Assembly: GCA_015680685.1 (NCBI GenBank)
Contig: MNCI01025456.1
Coordinates: forward strand, 527,858 to 591,857
DNA: 64,000 nucleotides
Direction of reading: 5' to 3'
From: Gnetum montanum
Taxonomy: Eukaryota > Streptophyta > Gnetopsida > Gnetales > Gnetaceae
Shown: one piece after another, positions 19,562 to 31,479 of the stretch
Layout of the letters: each line of letters begins with the position of its first letter
How positions within the stretch are numbered: the stretch's first letter is position 1
Notes under the pieces: model-generated
What the model was told of the DNA's origin: nothing
Seen by the model: the letters and a program-made list of their open reading frames with translations, nothing else
Databases searched by the model: none
Made by a program: the position numbers and the translations under genes

Positions 19562-21608
19562 GTTAATTTCCTACATACATGAATACAATCTTCTTATTAT
19601 GGTATTTCATTAAAGTTTTATATCCTTTATTTCATCACTATTTAAGCTTAGTCATAGATTTTCTAAATATTTTATGATTAAATGTTAAATCCAATTACCC
19701 TAGGAAATTTTTCTTTACATTACTTATTATGCCTTTACAAGTATTTAATTATGCATATTTTTATTTTATTATGCACATGTGATTATATAATACTCTATTT
19801 ATGGAGTAATTTTAAACTTTAATCCTATCCAAAACATATTTCTTGTTATCTTTTATCATTAAACTAGGATTGAAGCTCATTGTTAATTATAATTAAATAT
19901 TGCATAAATTATCTTTCTTAAGGGACTACCTTAGGATGATTTCCTACCCAAAATTTGACCTTACCAATGTGTCTCAAATATTTGAAAATGTAGATTTTAA
20001 CCCTTGGTTCACTAAATTTGGAGTTATAGTTCTCGAGATATCACAATTTCTAGTTGGCTAAAATACCATAAAAGTTTCCACATTTGAACTGTGCGACCAT
20101 GAAAAGCCCTGCTTAGATAAGACTTTAGTGTACAATTTAGTAGAGAACTTGGTAAGGATTTTGTGGGTTCAAATGGAATTTGATTTGGAGTCCCTGTATG
20201 CATGTTATGAGTGTTGGAGTGTGAGAGTATTAAGAGGGAAAAAGAAAAAAAAGGAGAACTTATGAAAATGATTTTAAGAAAAATAAAAAATAAAGAAATA
20301 AAATTCAAATTTTGTTTAAAAGTCAAAGGCCACCGAAAAAACCATGTGAATGTGAAAAGAGTTTTATGTAAAGCATAAAAGTAAAACCTATATCATGTAC
20401 ATAATACATATACATTTTGTATTTTATTTTCCTTTTTTGGCCTTGTAACAAGTTTTCTTTTACCACTTGTTCTTCATCCATGGTTTTTGTCATCTTGCAT
20501 TTTTTTGCCACTTGTTTTGTTTCACCATTGGATTTTACCACTTTCATTTTACAAAACCATGTCCCATTATGTTTTTCCATAAAGACATTTTTTGCCATTT
20601 CTTCTTTGTTTTGAAGCAGATTTAAGCCTAGTTTCTTCTGTTCTTTCACTTATAAATAGGTAGTGGCCCTAGATACATCTTGTTGTGGTCTGAAAAAAGG
20701 TTTCAAGTGCAATAAGTTAAGCAAGGCAATGACAAATTGAGAGTGTTGAATAAAAAGGAAGATGCTAAGAATATTCTGAGAGCTCTGCCAACACAAGTAA
20801 AAAAGATAATTTTAGTCATATGATTATCTTATTTTTTTGTAGATCTTGTAAGAAACATTATTTTAATTTTCTTTTCATATGGCTATCTTATTTTGTTATG
20901 GGTCTTCCATTCCTCTTCTCTTCTTTCTGATCTTTTACTCTTCTTCTACAATTTTGATTATTATGTCAAGATTCTACCATATTGTTTCCATTTTACACTT
21001 GTTTTTTGTATGTTAATTGTGTTTGAACCTTTTTTTATCTTTTAGATGAATTTCTGGAATTGTGGAAACTTTTCCCAACATCCTATGAATATTTTGAAAC
21101 TACTCATGACATAAGCATGATTTTGCAAGAATTTTATGGAATTTTGGCTATCATAAATTTGGCTATTTTGGAAATTATTTGGATTTTAAAATAAAATAAT
21201 AACATTTGTGTGACCATTTGTGCTTAGTTGGTAGTAGAGTTGTGAATCGTTGAGATGCCCCCATCTACATGTAGTAGTGGAGTGTTCTTTAGAGGGACCC
21301 AACCCACAAGAACAAGGATTGTTGAATGGATTTTCTACCCCAGATTTTGATTTGTAAGTTCATGTGAGGCTATGGATTTAGTTGAGACCATGGCACTAAG
21401 CAGTTAAATCTAGTGGAGTTGTAGTGAGGCATAGTCAAGACCTATCCTTTTAATGATATGTGTGCCTTGACCATTAAGGATGTTAGTAGTGAGGCTATTG
21501 CCAAGACTCAGCCATGAGTGACTTGTTTGGGGTTACGAAGCTAATCCAATGATAGTAGCAAGATTATTTCAAGAGCTATCAGAGAGTTCCTTCGACAATG
21601 AGGGTAAC
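19562..21608. other. AT-rich DNA without recognisable genes
   Basis: Only low-complexity reading frames are present (for example at 20024-20650), with no motif I can support. The last 5 bp are the left target copy of the LTR that follows. Confidence 0.5.
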
Positions 21609-22576
21609 TAATGAGAGCAATTACTCTAATTATTAGAGTGGTTACTATAGCGGTTACTCTAGCAGTTATTCTAATTATTAGAGTAGTTAGTCTAGCAATT
21701 ACTCTAGTAGTTATTCTAATTATTAGAGAGGTTACTCTAGTGGTTACTTTAGCAGTTATTCTAATTATTAGAGCAGTTACTCTAATTATTCGATTAGTTG
21801 CTCCCAAGCCTATAAATACAGTGCCCAGGTGCACAATTGGGAAGGAAGTCTTTCAGGAGTCAAGTAGCGAAACTCTTGCAGTCTATTTGAAAGTTAGAGT
21901 ATTTTCCAAGTGCCCATAGTAGGAGGTCTAAGTGTGGACGGATCTTTATTCAAGCATTGTGTACCTGAGCACACCTTGTATACGGCAATAAAGATGAGCT
22001 CTTTGATTCATCCTTGCAGCACTTGAGATTTGTTTTCTTACGCATTTATTTTATTTTATTTTCTTATGCTTTTATTTTATTTTATTTTATTTTATGCACT
22101 TTACATTTATGTTATTAGCAATTCATTTTGATCAATTAAGCAAATCGTTAAATTACACAAGCATGACCCCTTCGAGCATACGTGTGACACTTGGAAGCTC
22201 AGAAATGAGTAGCGTTTGATAGCCCAACAGTGTTTGCATTGGTTTAGGATGTGTACGAAAAGTGGGAATGGATGTTGGTGTTAGGATTAGTTAGAACTTA
22301 GTTAATGAGTAGTTAAGTTAAATTAGTCACTCAGTTACCTCTCTCCTTCCCTACTAGCGTAGGACATAACAACATAAAAGCTATAAAAATCATGTGCCTC
22401 AAGCTTACTTAACCATACAATCGTGACATACAGGTAAGCTTGGGAAGACAACGATCAACCAACCCATCCTTGTTCCACAAGGGCACATAAGCACTTAGTC
22501 CTTGGAATTTGACCGAATCGAGCGTGAAATGCTCGTATTCATATGGTTGGACGTAGGGGTACCTCACCGCTCATCA
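21609..22576 (+). repeat. solo LTR with CTAATTATTAG array
   Basis: The LTR starts TAATGAG (a mutated TGATGAG) and ends CGCTCATCA. Flanks GTAAC (21604-21608) and ATAAC (22577-22581) are a 5-bp duplication with one change. U3 (21617-21795) carries several CTCTAAT-T-ATTAGAG inverted repeats alternating with GTTACTCTAGC-like words, followed by TATAAATAC near 21810. No internal sequence is attached. Confidence 0.8.
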
Positions 22577-22581
22577 ATAAC

Positions 22582-24057
22582 CAAGACTTAGCCTTCAAAG
22601 ATGCATGGTTAAAACATACATTCTTTGAATATTTGTTAGGGAATTTGTGATATTTTTGGACATTTAAATAATTTAAAGGATAATCCAATAATAGCAGTGA
22701 GGTTTTTCCAAGATCTGATGGTTCATGTTGGTAGTGAGGATAACCAAGACCTAGCCTTTGAAAATGGCTAGATAAAATATACATTCTTTTGAATTTTGGA
22801 CTTCTTTTAGATTTTTGGATTTCTTTGGGTTTTTGGATTATTTTGTGGTATTTGTAGGCCTTAAAACATTTTTAAATATTTTATTGGAAACCTTGCCTAG
22901 CCAATATCCAAAGACATTTGGCCTAGAACCTTTATGCTCCATGAAGAGGGAAATATAATAACCTTTCTTATTTGAGGAAATCTAACTTCTATTGCATTTC
23001 AATGTAGAAAGCCCAAAGTAGACAAGGAATTGTTGAAAGAGGAACATGGGATGAAAGGTGGATCAATTTTTGTACAACATGAACCTTCTAAACTTGAAAA
23101 ATAATTTTTGTATATTTCTTATTTTAGTCAAAATAGAAACCCTATACACCTTTTGGATATTTGAGCCATGTATTTATTTTTATGAATAAATAATAAAATA
23201 TGATAGAAATGAATTTGTTGTTTGTGACATTAGGACTATGAGATTGCGAGGATCATTATTCATTTCCATGCATGCAATATGTTTGGGAAAATTTAATATT
23301 ATTTATTTTATATTAATATTATATTATTTAATTTGGTGAACTTTAAACATGACTAACTTTATTTTTAGATGTCCAATTAAGGTGAAACAAGTGTTGTTAG
23401 GATCATTATTTTACACACTATTTGATGTAGCTAGTGGAATTTTTAAATATCTACATTTTTGTGGCTATGCAAATTTTTATTTTTCATTAAATAAATATTA
23501 TTTAATTATATATGTTAGTATTATAAAATTTTACCACACCATATTAATTTACTATATTTATTTTTCTAATTAATAATTTTTATCTAATTTGCTACTTCCT
23601 TTTTAGTTAGTTAAACAAGGTTAAATCTAGATCCTTGGGGTTTCATAGCATCTATATTAGTCATTTATAGGATATTTTATAGATAATTAATAAGGGTGTT
23701 ACAATGATGCTTGTAGATTGTACATTAGGTGTTGGATATACTTGTTAACCAAATTTCTTATTTTGGTGAGTCAAAACTTATAAATCAAGAAGTGGGTTTT
23801 AGTGGCTCTACTTGTGTGGAGGTGTTTCGGGGTATTTTGAAGGTAATGTAAAACATAAAACATAACTTTCAAAAGTTTTTGGAAGAGCTCAAGGTCTTAT
23901 GGAAAGAAAGGCGGAAAGTCCCAATTGAAGACTTAATGGGTTCAAGATAAGATTAAGATGAAAACATGATATTTGAAAAGTTATTATTGCTAAAGTTTAG
24001 TAGAGATGACTTTTGAAGAGGCTTGAAGATCACATGGACTTTCAAGTGGGAAGTTGG
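22582..24057. other. AT-rich DNA, nothing recognised
   Basis: No protein motif, RNA gene or repeat could be assigned. The short frame at 23349-23573 is AT-driven. Confidence 0.5.
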
Positions 24058-24296
24058 TGCAAGGGTTACATCTCAATAGATCCCAATGGGGCCCACTCCA
24101 TAACTTCCAAGTAGATCTAGCTTAGAAAATAAGAACAACATAATAAAATAGAGAAAAATATTCTTATATTAAGAAAATTCTCAAAATACATAGAAAATAC
24201 ATCAAGATGAGGAGCCAAGCTCAACTCACAACTCTCCTAAGAATCTTAGAGGTCATACTTGTCTTCTCTCAATCCTTAATTTCTCACAATGGAGCC
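24058..24296 (-). repeat. 3' LTR of element E, outer part
   Basis: It matches 48195-48430 nearly base for base up to CTCACAATGGAGCC. The remaining part of the LTR resumes at 44797. The last five bases, GAGCC (24292-24296), recur at 44797-44801 as the target duplication of element B. Confidence 0.85.
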
Positions 24297-25197
24297 TCAT
24301 GAGTGGTGAAGGATACCCCTATGCCCAACCATATGAATCACAAAGCACACACACACAATCTGGTTGAATTCCATGGACTCTCTAATTTTGACTACACTAG
24401 TCTTCTAGGAAGTGAATTTTGTCCTAACATTCATTCATTGTCTTCCCAATTACACTTGTCAAGTACAAAGATATGGTTAAGTGTAATTGAGGCATATGAT
24501 TTTTATCATTTTATGTTTTATGTTCTTTGGAGCTTGAAGAAAAAGAAAAAATAATTTAATGACTAATTTGATTTAACTAACTAACCGACCTCTAACTAGT
24601 CCTACCATAAGCATCCGGTTCAACTTTCCATACACATCCTAAACCCACATATCCACTACTAAGTTACCAGGTGCTATGCTACTGGGTGTACCAAGCAATA
24701 ATGCTGCTGGGATTACCAAGCAAATACGTGTTACACTTGAAGCAGTCGTACTTATGTATTTAATCTATCTAGCTTATCTTGCTTAATTAGCTTAATTATT
24801 GGAAAACATTAAATAATTAACTAAAAACATTAAATGCATAAATAAAATATCTAAACTATCCAAAATGCTACAAGGTTTATCAAGAAGCTCATCTTTATTA
24901 TCGTGCACACTATTGTGCTTAAGTACAACAATGCTCGAATAAAGATCTGTACACTTAATGACTCCTGCTGTGGGCACTCACGAAAATATTCTAACTTTCA
25001 AATGGAAAAACTACAAGAGCTTTGCTACTACTATAAATATATTACCATAAATGTGGCTAGTGTGTGTGTATTTATGTGCAAGAACAAACCCTATGTCAAT
25101 GGGGCCTAGTCGACGTATGAAATGATGCATCGATGTGGCCTAGTCAATTGGGCCTAGTCGATGGGGCCTCATCGATGCAACCAACCATGACTCATCA
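24297..25197 (-). repeat. 3' LTR of element B
   Basis: This LTR aligns with 43944-44796. Its U3 (about 25096-25190) carries repeated GGCCTAGTCGAT words with a minus-strand TATA-like CATAAATAC near 25068. The sequence beyond its end (25198-25245) matches the stretch before the 3' LTR of element A at 36760-36798, confirming it as a 3' LTR. Confidence 0.85.
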
Positions 25198-25209
25198 TAA
25201 CCCTACAAC
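25198..25209 (-). other. polypurine tract of element B
   Basis: The minus strand reads GTTGTAGGGTTA directly before the LTR start TGATGAG. The equivalent in A is ATGGGGGTA before TGATGGG at 36799. Confidence 0.6.
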
Positions 25210-25429
25210 TGAATGAAAACTCATCTTCAAGTTCCTTTACAAAATTGGGAAGGTATGGAATTATTGATTGACCCTTAACAAAACAAACTAACTTGAAAAA
25301 ACTGAGTGCCCGAGTGTACAGATCAACACATTACAAAAACTATGGTGTTCATGACACCAAATTGAATGCCATGACATGACTCTACAAAATTTTGATAGCA
25401 CTTCCTTTGATGGCATGAAGGCAATGGAG

Positions 25430-28400
25430 AAGATTAGATAGTCCTAGGTAGTGGAGGTTTTTGAGGATCTAAAGGACCTTCACCAACTTCAGGCACATGC
25501 AACAACTATGGTTGTCCTGCTACTACTGCAACTTCTAGCAGCAGGTGAAAAGCATCTAGCAATGCTTTCATTTTCTCCTCCTTACTCCTAGGATCATGCA
25601 CAGTTCATGCATCTCCACCAATGTGGGCTGGAATGGGCACATCCCAAGGATAGGCAATTACTTGGAATAGCTCCTTGGCATTGATGAACCAAGTAGTGTA
25701 TTTTTTGTACTTGATGTCAAATGCTTTGACTACATCTTTTAGCTCTTGTTAATCATTCATTATCTTGGCAAAGTTCTTAGTAATTGATCATTGATCAGTG
25801 AATCATGCCCTAAGAACTTCGAGTTTAGCATTTTCCATCTCAAGTTTTTGCTTGGTGTTCTTATGGTGCTTGAACTTGACCTCGTATAGCAAATACAAGC
25901 TAGCCACCTACTTTTCAAGTTCTGACTACAGTCATCCGTGTTGGGAAAATGAAGATCAATACATTAGTATTATTTGTTGTATTTCCTTTTATGTTTTTAA
26001 AAGGATGTTACATTGTAAATAATGATATTAAAAAATAAAGGGGTTAATTTGTAAAGTGATGTTAATGTGGGGATGTGTTTTATCCCACATGTGTTAGGAT
26101 TGGGATTTGGTCCTAATGTTTCATTATAAATAGAAGACTTGGGGTAGCCTTTAAGTGGGTGTTTTTGGTGCATTTTTGTTGTGGAAGCATTGTATTGAGG
26201 TTTTACCTTGGAGACGAGAGTCTGAGATCTGAGATTTGTTGGAGTAATAGATTAGGTGCATGGGAAAGCTATAAGGATGGATTGTGTTCTTAAGATTTGA
26301 GCAGAATAGAAGGTAGATCAGCATTGTTGCAGAGGGAGGGTAAAAAGGACATGAACCATGTAAATCTCTATGTTCTTATGCTATTTTCTTTCGTTGTTTT
26401 CATTCTACTTTTACAACAAAAATTTGCTAGAGTTTATAATGGTTTTTTTAGGGATTTCAGTGTCTATTTGATCTACTATAGCACAATATTTTTCTACCTT
26501 TAATGTTTTATTCAGATCTACAACGTTCTAATAATTTCTCTAGAGCTTCTCTAGTGCATTTTCAGATTTGATCTACTAATTTTTTTATTAAGACTATCAC
26601 TTTTGATTATAATAGTCTAGTAGTTAGCATTGCTAGGTTTGCATAACAAAGATTGGCCAGTTCCATATACTCTGTCATTCCTCAATTTGCAATTCTCTCA
26701 GGTAGATCTCTGCTTTGTTATAGGCATCTATTTCATCAATGATGGGCTACCATACCTCTCTTCCTTGTTAGAGTTGCTAGAGGGCCTCATTACTTTTTCC
26801 ATAGTCATTTGAATATGCTTCTCATTTACTTCCTTCTATAGGCCAACCTAATCTCTATAGTGATTCTTAACTCTTTTAAGTTTGAGAGCCTCATTTTTCT
26901 AGGTAGCAATCTCAATGGCAAATTTCTAGCATAAGGCTTAGACTTCCTCCATAGAAATATTATAATTCTTTGTGAAAAATTTCCTTAATTCCGTATTTAC
27001 CCTAACAAGCTACTCCTGCTATTTTTGAATAAATTTTTGCATCTATTATTTTTATGCATCAACATTACACAAGTGAGGATTTTTTGTAGTCAATGATTCA
27101 TTTTCTTGACACATTTAAACCAAGTCTTTTTGAATCGAATAGGTTTTTACTTCTACTATGGATTGGTTGAAGATGGTCATCATTATTTCCTCCTCATCTT
27201 GTTTTAATCATTATTGAAGCTGCTAAAAAGCTTCATCTCTAGTTATTACTGGGCTGAGGAGTGTGGGATCAACAAAATAAGCACCCAATTCAGCAACTTC
27301 CATGACCAAGCATTGGTTTTGTGCTTGAGTTATTTCAATTTTCCCTTCTAGAATGATGCATTTTCCCTTTGCTTCATTTAGCTCTGACTCGGTTGCTGTA
27401 ATTTTGTCCTAAAAATCAATGATATCTGGAATTAGTTGCCCAGTTCCCACTAGTTAGTCTAGCAGATCTTCATGTTGGGCTACATTCAATCTTTTGCTGA
27501 CCATGCTTGCAAATGTCTACACATCTTAAAGTGCAAATACATCTGGTGTAGATGCTACAGGTGCGTTAAGTACTTCTATGATTTGATTAGCAACTACTTC
27601 AGCAGCAGTCTCCTACCTTTGGTGTTGCATCACCAATCTAGTTACCCCCTCACCCTCCTCCAAGTGCATCAAATAGAAGGCATCATTCCTAGAAATTTCT
27701 AAGAATAAATGGTGTTGAGATAGAGACACCATCACCTCTTGGGCACTGGGATTTGATCTCACAAGAAACTACATTTGTTGGGCAAAGAATATCAGTCCAC
27801 CTCTTTCCATCTGGATAATTGTCCAAGCCACCTCATTAAGGTGACTCATCATAGGTCAATATACAAATGGATCTCTACCACTTGTTCCTACATGTTGCTC
27901 CTGCTCACGCAAGAGTTGTTCTCAAATTTTGTGCAAGTGCTTAATGGCTGCATGGGTCTTTGATGTTATTTCTTGAGTAGGTGGTGGAGGTGGTGGCTAG
28001 TACTCCCCTTCTTTGAACATAGTAGGTGTCTTTTCCTTCATCATTTTAGACCACAAGGTTATAAGAGCATGCTTGATCATGTCGTTTGCATAACAAATGA
28101 TCCCTACCCTTTTGCAAATTTTCCTGATGAGGCATGGAAAAGGCAAGGTTTTCCTTCCATGTTCATTTTCTTTGAAGCACTTCTCAATCTCTAAATAGTT
28201 CAATTATGAAAGATTCACTAGAAATCTTCTACTTAGCGTAGCACATGCTTAGGCAGAAAAGGAAATCACCATTGGATTGAGGTGATAGGCCACTATCTTG
28301 AAGTATATGTGTTCTGCTGGTGTGAATGTGCCAAATTATTGATAGTTAACCCCATAATACCATTGGGTCCACTCCTTTTTGGCCTCAAGGTCAGCTTGTG

Positions 28401-28990
28401 TAGGCAAATTGACCAATTGTGTCCCAGAATCAAGCAACCTAAGAACTTGTGTGATAACTTTAGCTGAGTAGAACACTTGAATGTCTTTGATCTTCACTAT
28501 GGAGCCTACCCTTCTATTATTCCAAAAGACGTACATCTCTCCCATGTACCACTCCCCACTAGAATTGATGATTGGCCACATGGAATAGGTTTACAATTGT
28601 GTTTTCACCTCTACTAGAGCATGCTCTAAAAATGACCCAAAGTTTAGCTCATGGAGAACTAAGTGTTGGATATCATAGGGCCTGATGGTGTCAAGGCAAG
28701 CTTGTGTTAGTGTGACTTCAAGCCTTGGTATTCTTGGTGCTTTCCCACACTGTGATTGTTCTATTACAACTTCTTCTTTGGGAATTTGTTAAACAGATTT
28801 TACTTCAAGCTCCTCTCAAAGAGGTCCCATTGCATGGGTTTCTTCTAGCTAATCCTAGGCCTATTCTTGTTGGCCCCTTCTAGTTCTGGGTCATTTCTCC
28901 CTTGGTTGTTATGGTCCTCCCTCCTATAGTCATTTCGATCATAGTGCCATCTATAATCACAACATGACCATGGGTTAGCAATTGTTGTGT
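25430..28990 (-). pseudogene. accessory gene of element B, decayed: PTP-like domain plus coiled coil
   Basis: A minus-strand reading frame is traceable despite many stops. The upstream part (28.75-28.0 kb) has MYVFWNNRRVGSIVKIKDIQ, then LPFPCLIRKICKRVGI, which resembles the putative plant transposon protein type. Downstream (27.4-25.45 kb) it is Gln/Glu/Lys-rich and likely a coiled coil. Stops fall mostly as TAG, and a few TAA/TGA, where Gln or Arg would be expected. A solo LTR interrupts it at 25939-26648. Elements A and C have no such gene at the matching place. The outer limits are approximate. Confidence 0.6.
25939..26648 (+). repeat. probable Copia-type solo LTR in the accessory gene of B
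   Basis: The segment begins TGTTGGGAAAATG and ends GCATAACA, typical Copia LTR termini. It has TATAAATAG near 26129, and the coding traces of the accessory gene stop at its edges. No clear 5-bp duplication is visible (ATCCG left, AAGAT right), so the borders may have changed. Confidence 0.55.
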
Positions 28991-30528
28991 AACATGAAAC
29001 AATTGGAATACCTTATATCCTTGGAATAGTTACACTTGGCTAAGTTGTGATTATGACTAATTTAATCAATTTTAATCATTATTTTGTATGTATTTTAATG
29101 TTAATAATTCATTCCGTAGGGTGTTGGAAGGGTTAACACTCAAAAATTGATAATTTCATATCATTGTATTCATTAATCCTTTAGGGAAGTTAGAAAAATT
29201 ATCAAAAAATATCATTACAAACCTTAAGGTTCGTGGCCCCCATGACAAAGAGCTTACCTCTAGTAGCTGCAAGATCAAAGAATAGAGTGATTTGGACAAA
29301 CAATTGGGAAGTTATGGGCTCTAAAAAAATGGCAAAAACTCCCCTCTTATTATGAAACAAATGACAAAAAATTACAAAGTATATGGTGGTATATATAGAG
29401 TTTTCAGCTTGCATCGACTGGGCCTAGTCGACAAGGCCCAGTCGATGAGGTTAGCTACATTGACTAGGCCTAGTCGATGTGGTTGTGGACCATCATTGAC
29501 TTTCATTGACTTTGCTAAAACATTAAAAATATAAGAATTTGTTTTTAGTTTATGATCAAATGGAAGCCCAGGAAGTCATGAACATGATGAAAATAGTAGA
29601 AGAGTGTGTTGAAACTTAGAAAATTAAAAAATTGAGAAAATGATTTGGAGAATGAATTGAATGAGAGTTTAAGAAGCACAAAGTAGGATACATAATGAAA
29701 TATGCAAAAGATAGGATTGTAGCAACACCTAAGGTAAGGGACTTAACTATCCAAACTAAGAGATATGCAAGTGGGTCCTCCCCATAGCAGGCACATGCCC
29801 TTTTTACCCTTGCATAATCTTAACTAAGGAGTCCATGGGCCCCATAGTTGATTTAATGATCATGAAAAGTTAAGGACCAACCTAAGAGAATCTATCCAAG
29901 AATTCCAACATAACAAACTAAGACATCGAGCATAACACAAGAATCAGCAATGAGGTGACTTATGGCAGCATAGATGGATGACTACGAAGATGGGATGGAA
30001 TCTCGAATTGAGGTCATAAGAAGTCCCTTGTGGAATTTGTGTTTAAAACAACCTAAGAAGATCCATCCTTGGTCTAGACCAAAACTAGCCTCTTTCAGTA
30101 ACTTCACATTACCACTCCAAGATTGAGCCACCCCCTCGAGACATAAGAGTGCTCCCACAAAATAATCATTGTTCCATAAAGATAAGAAAAGAGAAGTAGG
30201 AAGTGAGAGAGGGCCTTAGTTAGAAGGGACCTTCAGGCATGGGTAACATGTCTTTCTAGTCCCATAACAAGTGCTTGTAGCCCATTTATTTGTCTAAGGA
30301 ATGTTTTTTTTTGTTAAGTAGTCTATGAGAAACACCCAAGCACTCAAGCAAGGAAAATATTACAAAGAGTATTGAGTTCCCTTGAAGTCACACCCTATAC
30401 AAACCTTTGAACCCTTCCCAATTTTGGAAACTACCAAGGTCACTAATTTATTAAAAGTTTCTTTAATGAAATGGATATCAAACTTTCAAAACAAGGAAAA
30501 CCATAGAGTCTGTGGATGGGTGGATGAT
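28991..30528 (-). other. 3' non-coding region of element B, with a U3-like fragment
   Basis: The stretch 29550-30528 matches the 3' non-coding region of element C (52.4-53.3 kb), and 29211-29290 matches C near 52300. At 29411-29490 there is an extra segment with GGCCTAGTCGAC palindromes next to a minus-strand TATATATA, which looks like a stray U3 fragment. No gene is seen. ATGAT (30524-30528) is the left target copy of element A. Confidence 0.6.
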
Positions 30529-31385
30529 TGATGGGACACGATATTGCATGGGCCACGATATCGCGTATGTGATATCGCATCTGCCATGATATCGCATCCC
30601 CCACGATATCGCGTCTTCCCCTGCAATATCGCTTATGCGATATCGTAGCACGTCATCAAATCTATAAATAAGAGGTGGCTCTTCCCTGTTTCTCCATCTA
30701 GATCTAGACACTTAGTGAAACTCTAGTAGTTTTACCTCTCCAGAGATAAAATAATTTCCATGTGCCCACAGTAGGAGTCCCAAAGTGAACGGATCTTTAT
30801 TCAAGCAAATATTGTACCTGAACACAAGTTTGTGTACGGAAATAAAGACAAACTTTTGGATAAACCTTGCAGTGCATAAACTAAGCTAAATAGGACTTTA
30901 ATTATTGTTATTTATTGTTCATCATTTAAATTCTTTATTAGTTAATTAAATCTCTCTCAACCCTTCTCTCCTAGTTAAGTGCATTCAGTACGACCACTTT
31001 GAGCACATGAGTTACGCTTGGTAATCCCAGTAATGAATAGCGTTTGGTAATCCTAGAAGGTTGCATTGGTTCAGGGTATGAATGGCAAGTGGAAATGGAT
31101 ACTGATGCTAGGCATTATAACTTAGTTAATTAAAGTTAGTTACTTAGTCTCTTCACCCTTTCCCTCATTAGCATAGGCGATAAAACATAAAATTCATAAA
31201 AATCACATACCTCAGACTTAACCATACAACCGTGACAAATACAAGTAAGGCTAGGAAGATAACAAATGATTAACCTTAAGTGTTCCATAAGGCATGTAGG
31301 CACTTAGTCTGCGGAGTTCGACCGGATCATGCATGTAATGCTCGTATTCGTATGGTTGAGTGTAGGGGTACCTCGCCACTCATCA
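30529..31385 (+). repeat. 5' LTR of element A
   Basis: It begins TGATGGGACACG and ends CACTCATCA. U3 (about 30536-30655) is an array of GATATCGC-type palindromes, followed by TATAAATAAG near 30662. The stretch downstream of TATA is nearly identical to 36850-37266. Confidence 0.9.
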
Positions 31386-31405
31386 TTAGTGCCGTTACCA
31401 GGGAC
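31386..31405 (+). other. primer-binding site of element A (tRNA-Asp type)
   Basis: TAGTGCCGTTACCAGGGAC resembles the plant Athila/Ty3 primer site TGGCGCCGTTGCCGGGGAC, with mostly G-to-A changes. It begins one or two bases after the LTR end. Confidence 0.75.
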
Positions 31406-31479
31406 TAAGTTGTTTATGTGCTAAGTAGAACATAGGAAATCATCCACATCATTGGGAAGCTTAAACGAACCCTTAGGGT

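Noticed and set aside
20024-20650. Two minus-strand frames of 100 and 108 residues as a possible host gene
   Set aside because: Low-complexity Lys/Phe-rich sequence, no recognised motif, no splice or promoter support.
21611-21919. Frame with RVVTIAVTLAVILIIR-type repeats resembling a membrane protein
   Set aside because: It is a translation of the CTAATTATTAG array in LTR U3.
25430-28990. Env-like gene of the Athila type
   Set aside because: The position would fit, but I see no signal peptide or transmembrane segments. The readable parts are PTP-like and coiled coil.
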